Shown: piece by piece, positions 16,999 to 25,891 of the stretch
How positions within the stretch are numbered: the first letter of the stretch is position 1
Layout: the number at the start of each line of letters is the position of its first letter
Origin: Collinsella sp. An2
Lineage (GTDB): Bacteria > Actinomycetota > Coriobacteriia > Coriobacteriales > Coriobacteriaceae
Length of the DNA: 64,000 nt
NCBI RefSeq assembly: GCF_002160065.1
Contig: NZ_NFJW01000005.1
Span: forward strand, 62,001-126,000
Direction: 5' to 3'
Notes under the pieces: model-generated
Databases searched by the model: none
What the model was told of the DNA's origin: nothing
What the model saw: the letters and a program-made list of their open reading frames with translations, nothing else
Program-made: the position numbers and the translations under genes

Positions 16999-17463
16999 CT
17001 ATCGTTTCCGCCCGCCCTTGCGCGACGGCGCCGAATCCTCAGCCGCCGTCGCGGTGGCGGACTTGGAGTTGTCCGAGACCGACATAAGGTCGGGCGCGGG
17101 CGCTCCCTCGCGCTTGCGGCGCCGACGGTCCTCGCCGCCGCCGCGCTGCGTCGCCTCACGCTGCTTACGGTTCACGTTGAACACGCGGTCGTGCACGGCC
17201 CACGGGCCGACGGACTCGCCGAATCCCATCTTGAGGCCCGCGATACCGCCGCCGAGCGCGCCCAGCGGCACGGCGTAGAGCAGCGGCACCCACGAGATCA
17301 GCGCCGTCACCACAACGCAGCCCACGATGGCCACGATGTTGTACTTCCAGTAGTCCCGCGTGGTGACCGCGCGCTGCCCCGCCCAGCTGCCCACCGTGAA
17401 ACCCATGTAGATGCTGAAGATGAGCAGGACGATGAAGCAGATGATGAAGGCCTGATCGTTCAT
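16999..17463 (-). CDS. Small membrane protein with basic tail
   Basis: 154 residues. Transmembrane segments are visible at about 6-26 (FIICFIVLLIFSIYMGFTVG) and 42-62 (NIVAIVGCVVVTALISWVPL), with a third weaker one at 62-80 rich in Gly. The last 55 residues are basic and low-complexity (NRKQREATQRGGGEDRRRRK). No family recognised. It lies 3 bp downstream of the dehydrogenase stop codon and belongs to the same minus-strand run. Confidence 0.75.
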   Translation of the reverse strand: MNDQAFIICFIVLLIFSIYMGFTVGSWAGQRAVTTRDYWKYNIVAIVGCVVVTALISWVPLLYAVPLGALGGGIAGLKMGFGESVGPWAVHDRVFNVNRKQREATQRGGGEDRRRRKREGAPAPDLMSVSDNSKSATATAAEDSAPSRKGGRKR

Positions 17464-17466
17464 GCG

Positions 17467-18591
17467 TTACTCCCCGTGGTGGTGGCAGCAGCCCTCGCCG
17501 TGGGCGTGGCCCTCGCCGTGGTGCCCATGGCAGCACTCGTGGTCGCCGTCCTCGTGCCCATGCCCGTGGCAGCACTCGTGGTCGTCGCCGTGGTCGTGGT
17601 GATGACCGCAACCGCAGCCGTCGTCGCCATGGTCGTGGCCGCAACCGCACTCGTCGTCATGCTCGTGCTGCGAGGTGTAGAGCGACCAGTCGAGACCGGC
17701 TGCCACAGCCTCGGACTCCTCCTGGTACAGCAGGGTGATGGCCTGCGTTCCCAGGCGGCCGCCGCCGATAGCGTCGAGCATGTCATACAGGGCAAAGGCG
17801 GTGTCGGCGCCGGGAAGGGCGATCTCGCGCTCCTCGGCCTCCTGAAGGGCCAGCCCCAGGTCCTTGATGAAGTGCTGCACCATGAAGCCGGGCTTCCAGT
17901 CGCCCACGAGCGCCTTAGGCGCCAAGGTGTCCATGGCCCCCGAGGCGCCAGTGCCGGCCATGATCATCTCGCGGGTCTGCTCGAGGTCGAGTCCCTCCTG
18001 CTGCGCAAGCGAGAGCGCGTCCGCCATGCCCACCATGCTGGCGGCAAGCGCGACCTGGTTGGCAAGCTTTGCGGCCTGTCCCTTGCCGGCGCCACCGAAG
18101 CAGCAGATACGGCTCGAGAAGGTCTCCAGCAGGGCGCGCACCGGCTCGATGTCGTGCTCGGTCGCGCCGGCGATGGCTGTCAGGGTGCCTGCGATGGCTC
18201 CGGACTCGCCGCCGGTCACGGGGCAGTCAAAGGCCATACGGCCCTCGACCTGCGCGGCGCCGGCGATGTCGCGCGCCAGCGACGGGGAGCTCGTGGTGAG
18301 GTCGATGAGGACGGCACCGGGCTTCGAGGAGCTCAGCAGGCCGTCGCCGGCAAGGTAGATCTCCTCGACGTCTTCGGGGAATCCCACCATGGTGAAGATG
18401 ACGTCGGCTTCGCGGGCAGCATCCGCCACGCTCGGCGCCCACACGGCGCCGCGCTCCACCAGGCCATCAGCCTTCGCCTTGGTGCGGTTGTACACGGTCA
18501 GCGGATATCCGGCGTCCAGGATGTGGCCCGCGATGGGTGCACCCATGATCCCGGTGCCGATGAACGCGACGCGCTGCTTGGTATCTGCCAT
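17467..18591 (-). CDS. 3-hydroxyisobutyrate/6-phosphogluconate-type dehydrogenase with His/Cys-rich tail
   Basis: NAD(P)-dependent beta-hydroxyacid dehydrogenase. The N-terminal Rossmann motif is FIGTGIMGAPIAGHIL; DCPVTGGESGAIAGTL is the substrate-binding loop and GKGQAAKLANQ carries the catalytic Lys, as in GarR/MmsB enzymes. The catalytic part ends near residue 308, the normal length of about 290-300. The last 66 residues contain 21 His, 10 Cys and many Asp/Glu in patterns like HECCHGHGHEDGDHECCHGH, like the metal-storage tails of nickel chaperones. The ATG at 18591 has AAAGGAAAG. Substrate unknown. Confidence 0.88.
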   Translation of the reverse strand: MADTKQRVAFIGTGIMGAPIAGHILDAGYPLTVYNRTKAKADGLVERGAVWAPSVADAAREADVIFTMVGFPEDVEEIYLAGDGLLSSSKPGAVLIDLTTSSPSLARDIAGAAQVEGRMAFDCPVTGGESGAIAGTLTAIAGATEHDIEPVRALLETFSSRICCFGGAGKGQAAKLANQVALAASMVGMADALSLAQQEGLDLEQTREMIMAGTGASGAMDTLAPKALVGDWKPGFMVQHFIKDLGLALQEAEEREIALPGADTAFALYDMLDAIGGGRLGTQAITLLYQEESEAVAAGLDWSLYTSQHEHDDECGCGHDHGDDGCGCGHHHDHGDDHECCHGHGHEDGDHECCHGHHGEGHAHGEGCCHHHGE

Positions 18592-18646
18592 ATCTCTTTC
18601 CTTTCGCAATCCATTGTGAAGCATGGTTGTTTCTATTTATGTTCAT

Positions 18647-18737
18647 GATGGCCCCTCTGGGGACGGGGCCGTGCCGGGCAATCGCAAGCAACGCCGCCCG
18701 GACGGCTCGAGACGATCCCGTCCCGAGAGGGGCCACC
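18647..18737. repeat. Inverted repeat between degV and the dehydrogenase gene
   Basis: GATGGCCCCTCTGGGGACGGG (18647-18667) pairs with CCCGTCCCGAGAGGGGCCACC (18717-18737), 19 of 21 positions, with an inner GCCGTGCCGGGC/GCCCGGACGGC stem. It follows the degV stop codon (minus strand) by 13 bp and is a plausible transcription stop for degV, without a T run. Confidence 0.65.
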
Positions 18738-18749
18738 ACGGTATATGCG

Positions 18750-19700
18750 CTAGCTGCGGACCTTCTTGGCAATGCGGTCCGTCAGCGACACCTTTTCGGC
18801 GCGGTCGCGTCCCCAGAAAATGAGTGCGACCATGCCCGGCCCGACGTGCGCGCCGATGGTGGGGCCCACCGCGCCGCGGATGATGGTCACGTCCGAGCAG
18901 CCATCCTCCTTGCGTACGGCGGCCTCGACCCAGTCGCCGTCCTTCTCGGCGTCGGCCGTGACGATGGTGATGGGAAGCGTGGGGTCGTGAACGTAGTTTT
19001 CCCTAAACGCCTTGATGAGGGACTTGAGCGCCTTCTTGCGGCCGCGGTTCACGCCGGTAAGCGTAAGCGAGCCGGCCAGGTCGAACGAGAGGCTTGGCTT
19101 GATGTCGAGCTTGCTGGAAAGCTGCGCCGCAGCAGGCGGGATGCGGCCGCCCGCGGCCAGCGAGTCCAGGCTGTCCAAGGTGAAATAGCCATGCACGCAG
19201 GTCTTGGCCTGGTTGGCCCACTCCACAAGCTGCGCGGCGGTAAGGCCGGCAGAGCGCTGACGCACCGCCTCAAGCGCAAGGAGCTCGCCGCAGGCGCAGG
19301 GCAGCGCGTTGTCCACGACATAGAGCTCGAAATCGGGATGCTCGGCGCGCACCTGATCGGCCGCCTGACATGCGAAGTCGTAACTCGCCGAGAGGGCAGA
19401 CGTGAAGCACAGGTACACCGTGGGCGTCCCCTCCTCGGCGCACTGGGTGAAAAACTCCAGGTAGCGGCCGAGCGAGATGGCAGAGGTGGAGGCGTGCACA
19501 CCAGAGCGGATCTTGTCGTAGAACTGCGCGGGCGTGATGGATGTCCAAATGTCGTCGGTATGCTCGACGCCGTCGAGCATATAGGGGAAGCCCAGGATGT
19601 CCACGTCGAGCGTGGCCGCAATCTCGGGCGTGAGGTCGGCACAGGTGTCGACCACGATGCGGTAGCGGTTCGCGTGTCCGGCGGATGCGGCAGCAGTCAT
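18750..19700 (-). CDS. DegV family fatty-acid-binding protein
   Basis: 316 residues. YRIVVDTCADLTPEIA at the N-terminus and LCFTSALSASYDFACQAA, then GYFTLDSLDSLAAGGRIP and GPTIGAHVGPGMVALIFWG are typical of DegV/FakB proteins, which bind a fatty acid and present it to the FakA kinase. The Thr-rich fatty-acid loop region is present. No fakA is nearby. ATG at 19700 with AAAGGG upstream. Confidence 0.92.
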   Translation of the reverse strand: MTAAASAGHANRYRIVVDTCADLTPEIAATLDVDILGFPYMLDGVEHTDDIWTSITPAQFYDKIRSGVHASTSAISLGRYLEFFTQCAEEGTPTVYLCFTSALSASYDFACQAADQVRAEHPDFELYVVDNALPCACGELLALEAVRQRSAGLTAAQLVEWANQAKTCVHGYFTLDSLDSLAAGGRIPPAAAQLSSKLDIKPSLSFDLAGSLTLTGVNRGRKKALKSLIKAFRENYVHDPTLPITIVTADAEKDGDWVEAAVRKEDGCSDVTIIRGAVGPTIGAHVGPGMVALIFWGRDRAEKVSLTDRIAKKVRS

Positions 19701-19723
19701 CGCACATGCCCTTTCATACCGAA

Positions 19724-19754
19724 GCGGGCGGCCGCCCGCATGGGATGGCCGCCC
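19724..19754. repeat. GC-rich palindrome between hpf and degV
   Basis: GCGGGCGGCCGCCCGC (19724-19739) is a perfect 16-bp palindrome and its GGGCGGCC also pairs with GGCCGCCC at 19747-19754. A terminator for hpf without a T run, or simply a GC-rich hairpin, are possible readings. Confidence 0.5.
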
Positions 19755-19783
19755 ACCTATTCACATGCCTAGAGGGCTTTATT

Positions 19784-20368
19784 TTACTCGTCAAGCGTCT
19801 CGATCTTCGGCTTGATGATGCCATATCCACCATTCTTACGGTGATACACCACATTGATGAGGCCGGTCGTGGCGTTCTCGAACACGTAGAAATCGTGGCC
19901 CAGAAGATCGGTCTGGATAAGCGCCTGCTCTTCGGTCATAGGCGTGATGTCAATGATCTTCTCGCGTACGAGCAGGTCGTCTTCCTCTTCGGGCAGCAGC
20001 AGGTCGGCGAGGTCCTCGACGTGCTCGGCCGGCATGACCTCGGCTGCCGACGCACCCTGCTGGCGGTTATCGACCACTTTCGTCTTGTACTTGCGCAGCT
20101 GCCGCGTGACCTTGTCGGCGGCCTGGTCGATGGCCGCATACATATCGCCGCCGTGCTCGGCCACGCGAATCACCGAGCCACGGACGCGCACCGTGACCTC
20201 GACGATTGCCGGCTGGGGATTCGAGGGGTTTTTCTCATAGCGCAATACGACATCGACCGTCATGGGCTCGATGTCGAAGACCTTGAGGGCCGCACCGATC
20301 TTCTCATCGACATGCGCACGCAGAGCATCGGTTACCGTGGTCTTACGTCCCGATACCGTGATATCCAT
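19784..20368 (-). CDS. hpf: Ribosome hibernation promoting factor, long form
   Basis: Dimerises 70S ribosomes in stationary phase. 194 residues: N-terminal S30AE/YfiA domain (MDITVSGRKTTVTDALRAHV to QLRKYKTKV) and C-terminal long-HPF domain (VREKIIDITPMTEEQALIQTD, HDFYVFENATTGLINVVYHRKNGGYG) that mediates dimerisation. ATG at 20368 with GGAG 6 nt upstream; a TTG four codons earlier is less likely. It is monocistronic by position. Confidence 0.96.
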   Translation of the reverse strand: MDITVSGRKTTVTDALRAHVDEKIGAALKVFDIEPMTVDVVLRYEKNPSNPQPAIVEVTVRVRGSVIRVAEHGGDMYAAIDQAADKVTRQLRKYKTKVVDNRQQGASAAEVMPAEHVEDLADLLLPEEEDDLLVREKIIDITPMTEEQALIQTDLLGHDFYVFENATTGLINVVYHRKNGGYGIIKPKIETLDE

Positions 20369-20537
20369 ACGTGGCTCCAATCTATCCGGGGACCTTACGT
20401 ATGCTTGTTGTACCCATTCGCGCCACCATCGAGCGCGCAGGCGCGCATCTCCCGTTAGCGACCCAATCCCAGCCGAACGCCGAATCCTCGACGCCGGTGG
20501 GGCGCGAGTTGGCTATACGGCCGTGACGGGCGGGATG

Positions 20538-21638
20538 CTAGCGCGCAGACGTCGTGCCGTCCGCGCTTGCTGTGCTTGTGGAGGTGTCCGTTGTAGTGGT
20601 GGAAGCGCTCGAGCCGGATGCCGTCGACGTCGAGCTGTCGTCGCCCGCAGCCGTGTCCGTATCGGAAGTGCCCGCACCCGTGGCGCTGGTGCCGGCGGCG
20701 GTACCGGTATCGGTGTCGGCGCCGTCTTCGTCGTCCGTCGCGTCGTCGTCAAAGGTGAGACCGTGGTCCTCGGCCGCCGCGGGGTCGACCCCGTCGATCA
20801 GCTGGTCTTCCAGGTTGCTCGGCAGGTCTCCGTACCAGGCGCAGCGTATCGCGTCGAGCGTTCCGTCGCTTTCCAGCTGGGAAAACGCGCTCATGACGTC
20901 GTCGGCGAGCTCGGTTGCACGGGAGGAAAAGGCGATGCCGTAGGCGTCCGCGTTGCTCAGAGCCCCGCAGAACGACACGTCACGCTGGGCGCGGGCCAGA
21001 TATGCCCCCGCCGTGGCGTCGCAGGCGACGTAGTCGACCTCACCCGCCGCAAGGGCGTCGAAGCACTCGTTGATGTTGGCGTAGGTGCGAACCTGCGATG
21101 TGGGGACGACGTTGTAGACGACCTCCTCGGTCGCAGAGCCAGACTGCACGCCGACCGTGGCGGCGGCCAGGTCGTCGGCCGTAAGCGCGCCCGAGGCAGG
21201 ACGCGTGCCAAACACGGCGGTGGCGCTCTCGAGATAGGTTCCTGTCACCGTGACGCCAGAGCCTGCATCGTCTTCGGCAGCACCAAGATAGATGTCGGCC
21301 TCGCCGCTGGTTATCGGTTTGTCGGGGGATGATGCCGACACAAGTTGCACGTCCACCCCCAGCTTCTGGGACAGAGCGCGCGCGACGTCCACGGCGTAGC
21401 CCACCAGCTCGCCGTCGGCGGAAGACATCGCCTGGGGAGCATCGCTCGTATCGAGCGCGACGGTCAACGTGCCCGGCGTGACCAGCAACGAGTTGTCGAT
21501 GGTCTGATGCACCGTGGGCGCCTGGACTTCTGAGAGCGGAGGGGTGAGCAGCGAGCAGCCAGCGCAGCCGGTCGCGACCGCCGTTGCGCACGCCATCGTC
21601 GCCAGCATCTTGCACAGCACCCGTGTTCCACGCCTCAT
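20538..21638 (-). CDS. Family 3 extracellular solute-binding lipoprotein with low-complexity tail
   Basis: A secreted lipoprotein of 366 residues. Signal peptide residues 1-28 end in a lipobox region (AVATGCAGCS). The SBP_bac_3 fold is visible: GTLTVALDTSDAPQAMSSAD, VGYAVDVARALSQKLGV, TVGVQSGSATEEVVYN, FDALAAGEVDYVACDATAGA, YGIAFSSRATELADDVMSAF and the closing LDAIRCAWYGD. Such proteins usually bind amino acids. The last 75 residues are almost only Asp, Thr, Ser, Ala and Gly, unlike normal binding proteins, and may be a wall-spanning linker. No ABC permease or ATPase is adjacent. ATG at 21638 has GGAGGG; ATG 21677 is an alternative. Confidence 0.85.
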   Translation of the reverse strand: MRRGTRVLCKMLATMACATAVATGCAGCSLLTPPLSEVQAPTVHQTIDNSLLVTPGTLTVALDTSDAPQAMSSADGELVGYAVDVARALSQKLGVDVQLVSASSPDKPITSGEADIYLGAAEDDAGSGVTVTGTYLESATAVFGTRPASGALTADDLAAATVGVQSGSATEEVVYNVVPTSQVRTYANINECFDALAAGEVDYVACDATAGAYLARAQRDVSFCGALSNADAYGIAFSSRATELADDVMSAFSQLESDGTLDAIRCAWYGDLPSNLEDQLIDGVDPAAAEDHGLTFDDDATDDEDGADTDTGTAAGTSATGAGTSDTDTAAGDDSSTSTASGSSASTTTTDTSTSTASADGTTSAR

Positions 21639-22202
21639 GGCCGCCGCCCTCCCTCGCCCACCTATGCGGACGTGCATCGCCTTGCAACTGTTGTACAAGA
21701 CCCCCCGGACACCGATTGGCACCGGAGGGTCTACTTTTGTGAACCCCTCGTCTGACCTGGTCTTTGACCCCACACCTGCGCACTGGGACGTTTGCTGCTG
21801 CCGCCGCGGCGACATCACGACTAGCCCGCTCGCCCGCGGGGCGGAATTGCCCTCAAGTAGACGGACGGTGCGACTTACCTCTAGGACGCGCCATGATCGC
21901 GTTCGCGCGCACGCGAACGCTTACGTGGGTCCCTTTGACCGCGTCTGTCATGGACTAGGGCGCGCGCCATGCGCGCCGGCAACCACAGCACGGGGGGATG
22001 CGCAGAAAAGTATAGCAGTTCACAGGCACGATTGAGCGCCGCCCGGCATGTGATGAAATGGAAACAGACACCCCGAGCGACAGACCCCCTAGGCGCATGT
22101 CGAGCTCGTATGGGCACGGCGGCGCGCGGTGTCGCTTGCCGCCGGCGGTTGGCTGTCGGGACGTCTCATGGACGGCCCCGCCCTGTGCGGCGAGCGCTCC
22201 GG
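21639..22202. other. 564-bp intergenic region upstream of the solute-binding lipoprotein gene
   Basis: No supported gene. It holds a perfect inverted repeat GCGTTCGCG-CGCA-CGCGAACGC (21899-21920) and, near the comF end, ordinary GC-rich sequence. The lipoprotein promoter should be near 21640-21760 but I see no clear consensus. Confidence 0.5.
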
Positions 22203-22985
22203 CTACCACACGCGCGCGAGCGCCAGCGCATCCACCCGTCGTGCGCCGGCGTCGCGCAGGGCGCCGGCCGCTGCCGACATCGTAGCGCCCGTGGTCACCA
22301 CATCATCAAGCAGCAACAGGTCTTTGTCCTGCACATCGTCCACCACCTGGTAAAGGTCGCGCGACCCAGCAAGGCGGTCGGCGCGGCCAAGCTTTCGCTG
22401 GTCGCCGGCTCCATGCTTTGCCAGCGCATCGCAGAGGGGCACATCCGCAAGGCAGGCAAATTCGCGCGCAATGGCCTCCATGTGGTCGAACCCGCGCCGC
22501 TTGAATGCGGCGGCAGTCGCAGGAACAAAGACGACCCCCTGCGCCTGCGAGACCAGACCTCCGTAGCGCTCCGGCGCCACCTGCTCGGCATGGCAGGCGG
22601 CATCCCATAGCAGCTCTGCCAAGACCGGCGCCAGCCGTCGCTCCCCTGCATCCTTATACGTTCGGATGACGCGCGGCAGCGGCCCATCGAAGCACGCCGC
22701 AGCAAGGCAGCGGTCGGGCGATGCGCGGTCGCGGTCCTCCGTGCACTCGCCTCGTCCTGCTCCTTCTTGCGTGCCCACGCCCAATGCCCGATCGCCCGTG
22801 GCGCACTCCGTACACAGAACGTCTCCGTGCGACGCGCCACAGCGCAGGCACGCATGGCGCGGGTCTATGGGCACCAGAGCAGCCAGGCACCGGTCGCACA
22901 GAAGCGCTCCCGGACGCTCGCAACCCGCGCAGCGCGTGGGAGACAGAACCTCGGCCACAAGGTGGCCCACCTGCTGCACAAACAC
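22203..22985 (-). CDS. comF: ComF-family phosphoribosyltransferase-like protein
   Basis: About 260 residues. An N-terminal zinc-binding Cys cluster (CAGCERPGALLCDRC, CLRCGASHGDVLCTEC) is followed by ComF motifs (IRTYKDAGERRLAPVLAELL, VFVPATAAAFKRRGFDHMEAIARE, QRKLGRADRLAG) and the PRPP loop LLLLDDVVTTGATMSAAA. ComF is needed for DNA uptake in competent bacteria. The start is uncertain: the frame opens at 23063, but the ATG there lies before a strong terminator hairpin (22982-23026); GTG at 22985 or 22979 follows GGGAGGG. A stand-alone gene here, no competence operon next to it. Confidence 0.82.
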   Translation of the reverse strand: MFVQQVGHLVAEVLSPTRCAGCERPGALLCDRCLAALVPIDPRHACLRCGASHGDVLCTECATGDRALGVGTQEGAGRGECTEDRDRASPDRCLAAACFDGPLPRVIRTYKDAGERRLAPVLAELLWDAACHAEQVAPERYGGLVSQAQGVVFVPATAAAFKRRGFDHMEAIAREFACLADVPLCDALAKHGAGDQRKLGRADRLAGSRDLYQVVDDVQDKDLLLLDDVVTTGATMSAAAGALRDAGARRVDALALARVW

Positions 22986-23026
22986 AAAACCCTCCCCCAC
23001 GGCAACATGAGCGTGGAGGAGGGTTT
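22982..23026 (-). terminator. Terminator downstream of ricT
   Basis: On the minus strand AAACCCTCCTCCACG (23026-23012) pairs with CGTGGGGGAGGGTTT (23001-22987), then TTTTGTGTTTG. It ends the tmk-holB-ricT run and overlaps the beginning of the comF reading frame. Confidence 0.8.
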
Positions 23027-23090
23027 CAAGCAATGCCAGTATATCACGGGCCTGGAGCATCACGGGCCCGGGGGACGCCGGCAGTCGGGG

Positions 23091-24755
23091 CTACGCGTCG
23101 TTCCGCGGCGTCTCGGGCGAGCCGCCGTCGCCGCGCATGCCCTTGCCGCCTTCATCGTCGCGCCGCGGCTTGCGGGACCGACGGCGCCGGCGCTTCTTGG
23201 GAGCCTGGTCATCGGCGGGCGCACCGGCGCCCTCCGCCGAGCGGTCACGCACGCTCCCCCGCTCAGGACGGTCTGCGTTCTTCGCACGAGCCGCCTTGGC
23301 GCCTCCGCCATCTCCCGGACGACGGCGCGTCACCTTGACGTCTCCGGTCGCAAGCTGCTCGGCCACCGACGGGACATCCGGCTTCTGCGCGGCCGAAACG
23401 TGCTTGCGGCGGCGCGAGCGGCCCTGCCCCTGGTCCTCGCCCGAGGAAGCCTTTGCCGCGGCGTCGCGCTTGGCGGCGGCGCGGAAGGCCTCGTCGCGCT
23501 CCTCGCTGGAAAGATGACGGCGACGTCGACGCGATGGCTGCTGCTGGGCCGGAGCCTGGCCCGCCGACCCCTTGGCAGCCGAGGCGGCGCGGCTGGCTTG
23601 GGTAGGCTCGGGAGCGGCGCCCGCCGAGCGCTTGCGACGCTTGCGGCCCGACGACGCCGAAGACGCCTCGGGTTCCGCGGCCTGGCCCTTCTTCTTGCGC
23701 GACCCACGCGAGGACTTCCCCAGGTTCTCGTAGGCGGCAGCGGCCTCCTCGCGCTGGCGGCGACGACGCGGCGTGGGGCCCGAGGTCACAATGCGGTCCG
23801 CCTTGTCCAGGCCATCGCCCACGTCCACGCCCATCTCGCGATCGAGCTCCATGAGCGCAAGGGTGATCTCGGGGGACTCGATACGCTCGAGCACGTCGCG
23901 CGTCACGCAGTCGGGGCGGCAGGCGCAGTTCTGCTCGGACGCCTTCTTCTTGGCAGCGTCGGAGCACGTCATGTCCGACAGGTTAACCCGGAAGACCTTG
24001 CCGTTCTCCAGGCGAAGCACCAGCTGCTCACGCGGGGTGTCGTACTCCTGAATGCGCGCCTTTCCCAGCGGGGTGTCGATGACCGCCTTCTTCTTGGGCG
24101 CACGGCTCTTGAAGTCTTTGTACGCCTCGAACTCGTAGCGCAGGCAGCACATGAGGCGACCGCACACGCCCGAGATCTTGGCAGAGTTGAGCGGCAGATC
24201 CTGCTCTTTCGCCATGCGGATGGAAACCGGCTCGAACTGTCCGCCGAAGCGTGTGCAGCACAGCTCCTGGCCGCAGTGGGCAAAACCACCCACCAGACGG
24301 GTCTCGTCGCGCACACCGATCTGGCGCATGTCGACGCGCGTATGCAGGCACGCCGAAAGGTCCTTCACCAGCTGGCGGAAGTCGACGCGTTCCTCGGCGG
24401 CGAAGTAGAACACGGCCTTCTCGCCGCCAAACAAGTATTCGACGCCCACCGGCTTCATGTCCAGGTCGTTTTGCTTCACCAGGCGACGGAAGTCGGCCAT
24501 AGCGGCCTCTCCCTTGCGGGCAAGGCCGTCGGCGCGGTCGAGGTCGGACTCGTCGGCAATGCGCAGCACCGACTTGAGCGGCGCCGAAAGATCGCTCTCC
24601 TCCACCTCAAAGGGGTCGCGGGTCACCAGGCCGATCTCGGTGCCGCGCTCCGTGGAGCAAATAGCGTGGTCGCCCTCGATGATGTCGAGCCCCTGCGGGT
24701 CGAACCACAGGTCGCGCGAAGCGAAGGCAAACTTAACGGGAACAACTACGGGCAT
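23091..24755 (-). CDS. ricT: PSP1/RicT-family protein with long basic C-terminal tail
   Basis: 554 residues; the first 285 are RicT (YaaT): MPVVVPVKFAFASRDLWFD, EYLFGGEKAVFYFAAEERVDFRQLV, HCGQELCCTRFGG, SAKISGVCGRLMCCLRYEFEAY and GKVFRVNLSDM, with Cys pairs that bind Fe-S clusters in the Ric complex. RicT partners RNase Y in mRNA processing in firmicutes. The remaining 250 residues are low-complexity and strongly basic (RKKKGQAAEPEASSASSGRK and several RRRRR runs), absent from standard RicT proteins of about 275-300 residues, and may bind RNA. It overlaps the end of holB by 10 bp, in the classic holB-ricT order. Confidence 0.9.
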   Translation of the reverse strand: MPVVVPVKFAFASRDLWFDPQGLDIIEGDHAICSTERGTEIGLVTRDPFEVEESDLSAPLKSVLRIADESDLDRADGLARKGEAAMADFRRLVKQNDLDMKPVGVEYLFGGEKAVFYFAAEERVDFRQLVKDLSACLHTRVDMRQIGVRDETRLVGGFAHCGQELCCTRFGGQFEPVSIRMAKEQDLPLNSAKISGVCGRLMCCLRYEFEAYKDFKSRAPKKKAVIDTPLGKARIQEYDTPREQLVLRLENGKVFRVNLSDMTCSDAAKKKASEQNCACRPDCVTRDVLERIESPEITLALMELDREMGVDVGDGLDKADRIVTSGPTPRRRRQREEAAAAYENLGKSSRGSRKKKGQAAEPEASSASSGRKRRKRSAGAAPEPTQASRAASAAKGSAGQAPAQQQPSRRRRRHLSSEERDEAFRAAAKRDAAAKASSGEDQGQGRSRRRKHVSAAQKPDVPSVAEQLATGDVKVTRRRPGDGGGAKAARAKNADRPERGSVRDRSAEGAGAPADDQAPKKRRRRRSRKPRRDDEGGKGMRGDGGSPETPRNDA

Positions 24756-25888
24756 GACAGGGCCTTCCTGATATCGAAGAGCATGACCTCGAAGGTCAGC
24801 TGGGGAGTTATGTTGCGGGCGATGGATCGCTCCGCGGCGGCAACGGCATCAAGCGCCCCTACCGCGCCCGGGACCGTCGTCACCTGCGCGAGACGTCCCA
24901 CGATGTCGGCGACGTCCTCGTTGACGATGTCGGCCGACGCATCCGTGAGGCTCGTCAAGACGTCGCGCAGCAGCGAGCGGACGCTCGCCAGCACTTCCAT
25001 GATACCCGAACGTTCGCGGGCGTTGAGCTCGCGCTTGTTGCGGTCCTCAAGCTGCTTCAACGCTCCACGGGACAGGTAGTCGACATTTTGGTCGAGGACC
25101 GCCTGCTGGGTCGATTTGACCTCGGCGAGCGGTGCGCGCACAGCCCCCATGATCTCTTTCGCGGCGTCCAGGATGTCGGCCTCGTCGGCGTGGGGCAACG
25201 CGTCGACAGCGCGCAGCATGCGCCGCCGAGCATCCTGGCGGTCGGCGCTTTTAAGGAACTCGGTCGCACGCTGCGGACTTCCGGCCACCGCGACCGCCAT
25301 GCGGCAGCGCGCGGCGGGCAGCCCTGTGGCCCGAGAGACCGCCTGAGCAGCCGCGACGGGAGAGATGGTGCGAAACGGCACGCACTGGCAGCGCGAGACA
25401 ATGGTGGGCAGAATGATATCCTGCGACGTTCCCAACAGTATGAACGTCACACCTTCCGGCGGCTCTTCAAGCGTTTTGAGCAGGGCGTTTGCCGAGTTCG
25501 CACGCAACTGCTCGGCGCGCTCGATAATGTAGACCTTGCGCCGCGCGCGAATGGGCGCAAGTGCAACATCGTCCAGAAGATCACGCGTCTGCGAGATGAG
25601 GTAGCCGGTCGCGCTCTCGGGCGCCAGATGATGGACGTCGGGATGCGTGTGACGCGCGACGCGAATGCAGGAGTCGCACGCGCCGCAGCCACCGTCCTCG
25701 CAAAGGAGCGCCTGCGCGAGGGCCCAGGCGGCATCGAGCTTGCCCGAGCCGGGCGCGCCTACAAACAGGTACGCATGACTCGCTCGGCCGCTCTCGACGG
25801 CACGCTGCAAAAAGTCGCGCACCCGAGGCTGTGTCTCAAGATGGGCCAGCAGCGCGGCGGGCGGCGCCGAGTTCTGTGCAGCCGACAT
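24746..25888 (-). CDS. holB: DNA polymerase III delta' subunit
   Basis: Clamp-loader subunit, 380 residues. Walker A is GAPGSGK (residues 44-50), followed by the zinc Cys motif CEDGGCGACDSC, HPDVHHL, IIERAEQLRANSANALLKTLEEPPEGVTFILL and SRCQ (SRC sensor). The frame sits between tmk and ricT, an order conserved in many bacteria. The start ATG lies 3 bp from the tmk stop codon; the end overlaps ricT. Confidence 0.92.
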   Translation of the reverse strand: MSAAQNSAPPAALLAHLETQPRVRDFLQRAVESGRASHAYLFVGAPGSGKLDAAWALAQALLCEDGGCGACDSCIRVARHTHPDVHHLAPESATGYLISQTRDLLDDVALAPIRARRKVYIIERAEQLRANSANALLKTLEEPPEGVTFILLGTSQDIILPTIVSRCQCVPFRTISPVAAAQAVSRATGLPAARCRMAVAVAGSPQRATEFLKSADRQDARRRMLRAVDALPHADEADILDAAKEIMGAVRAPLAEVKSTQQAVLDQNVDYLSRGALKQLEDRNKRELNARERSGIMEVLASVRSLLRDVLTSLTDASADIVNEDVADIVGRLAQVTTVPGAVGALDAVAAAERSIARNITPQLTFEVMLFDIRKALSCP

Positions 25889-25891
25889 GGC

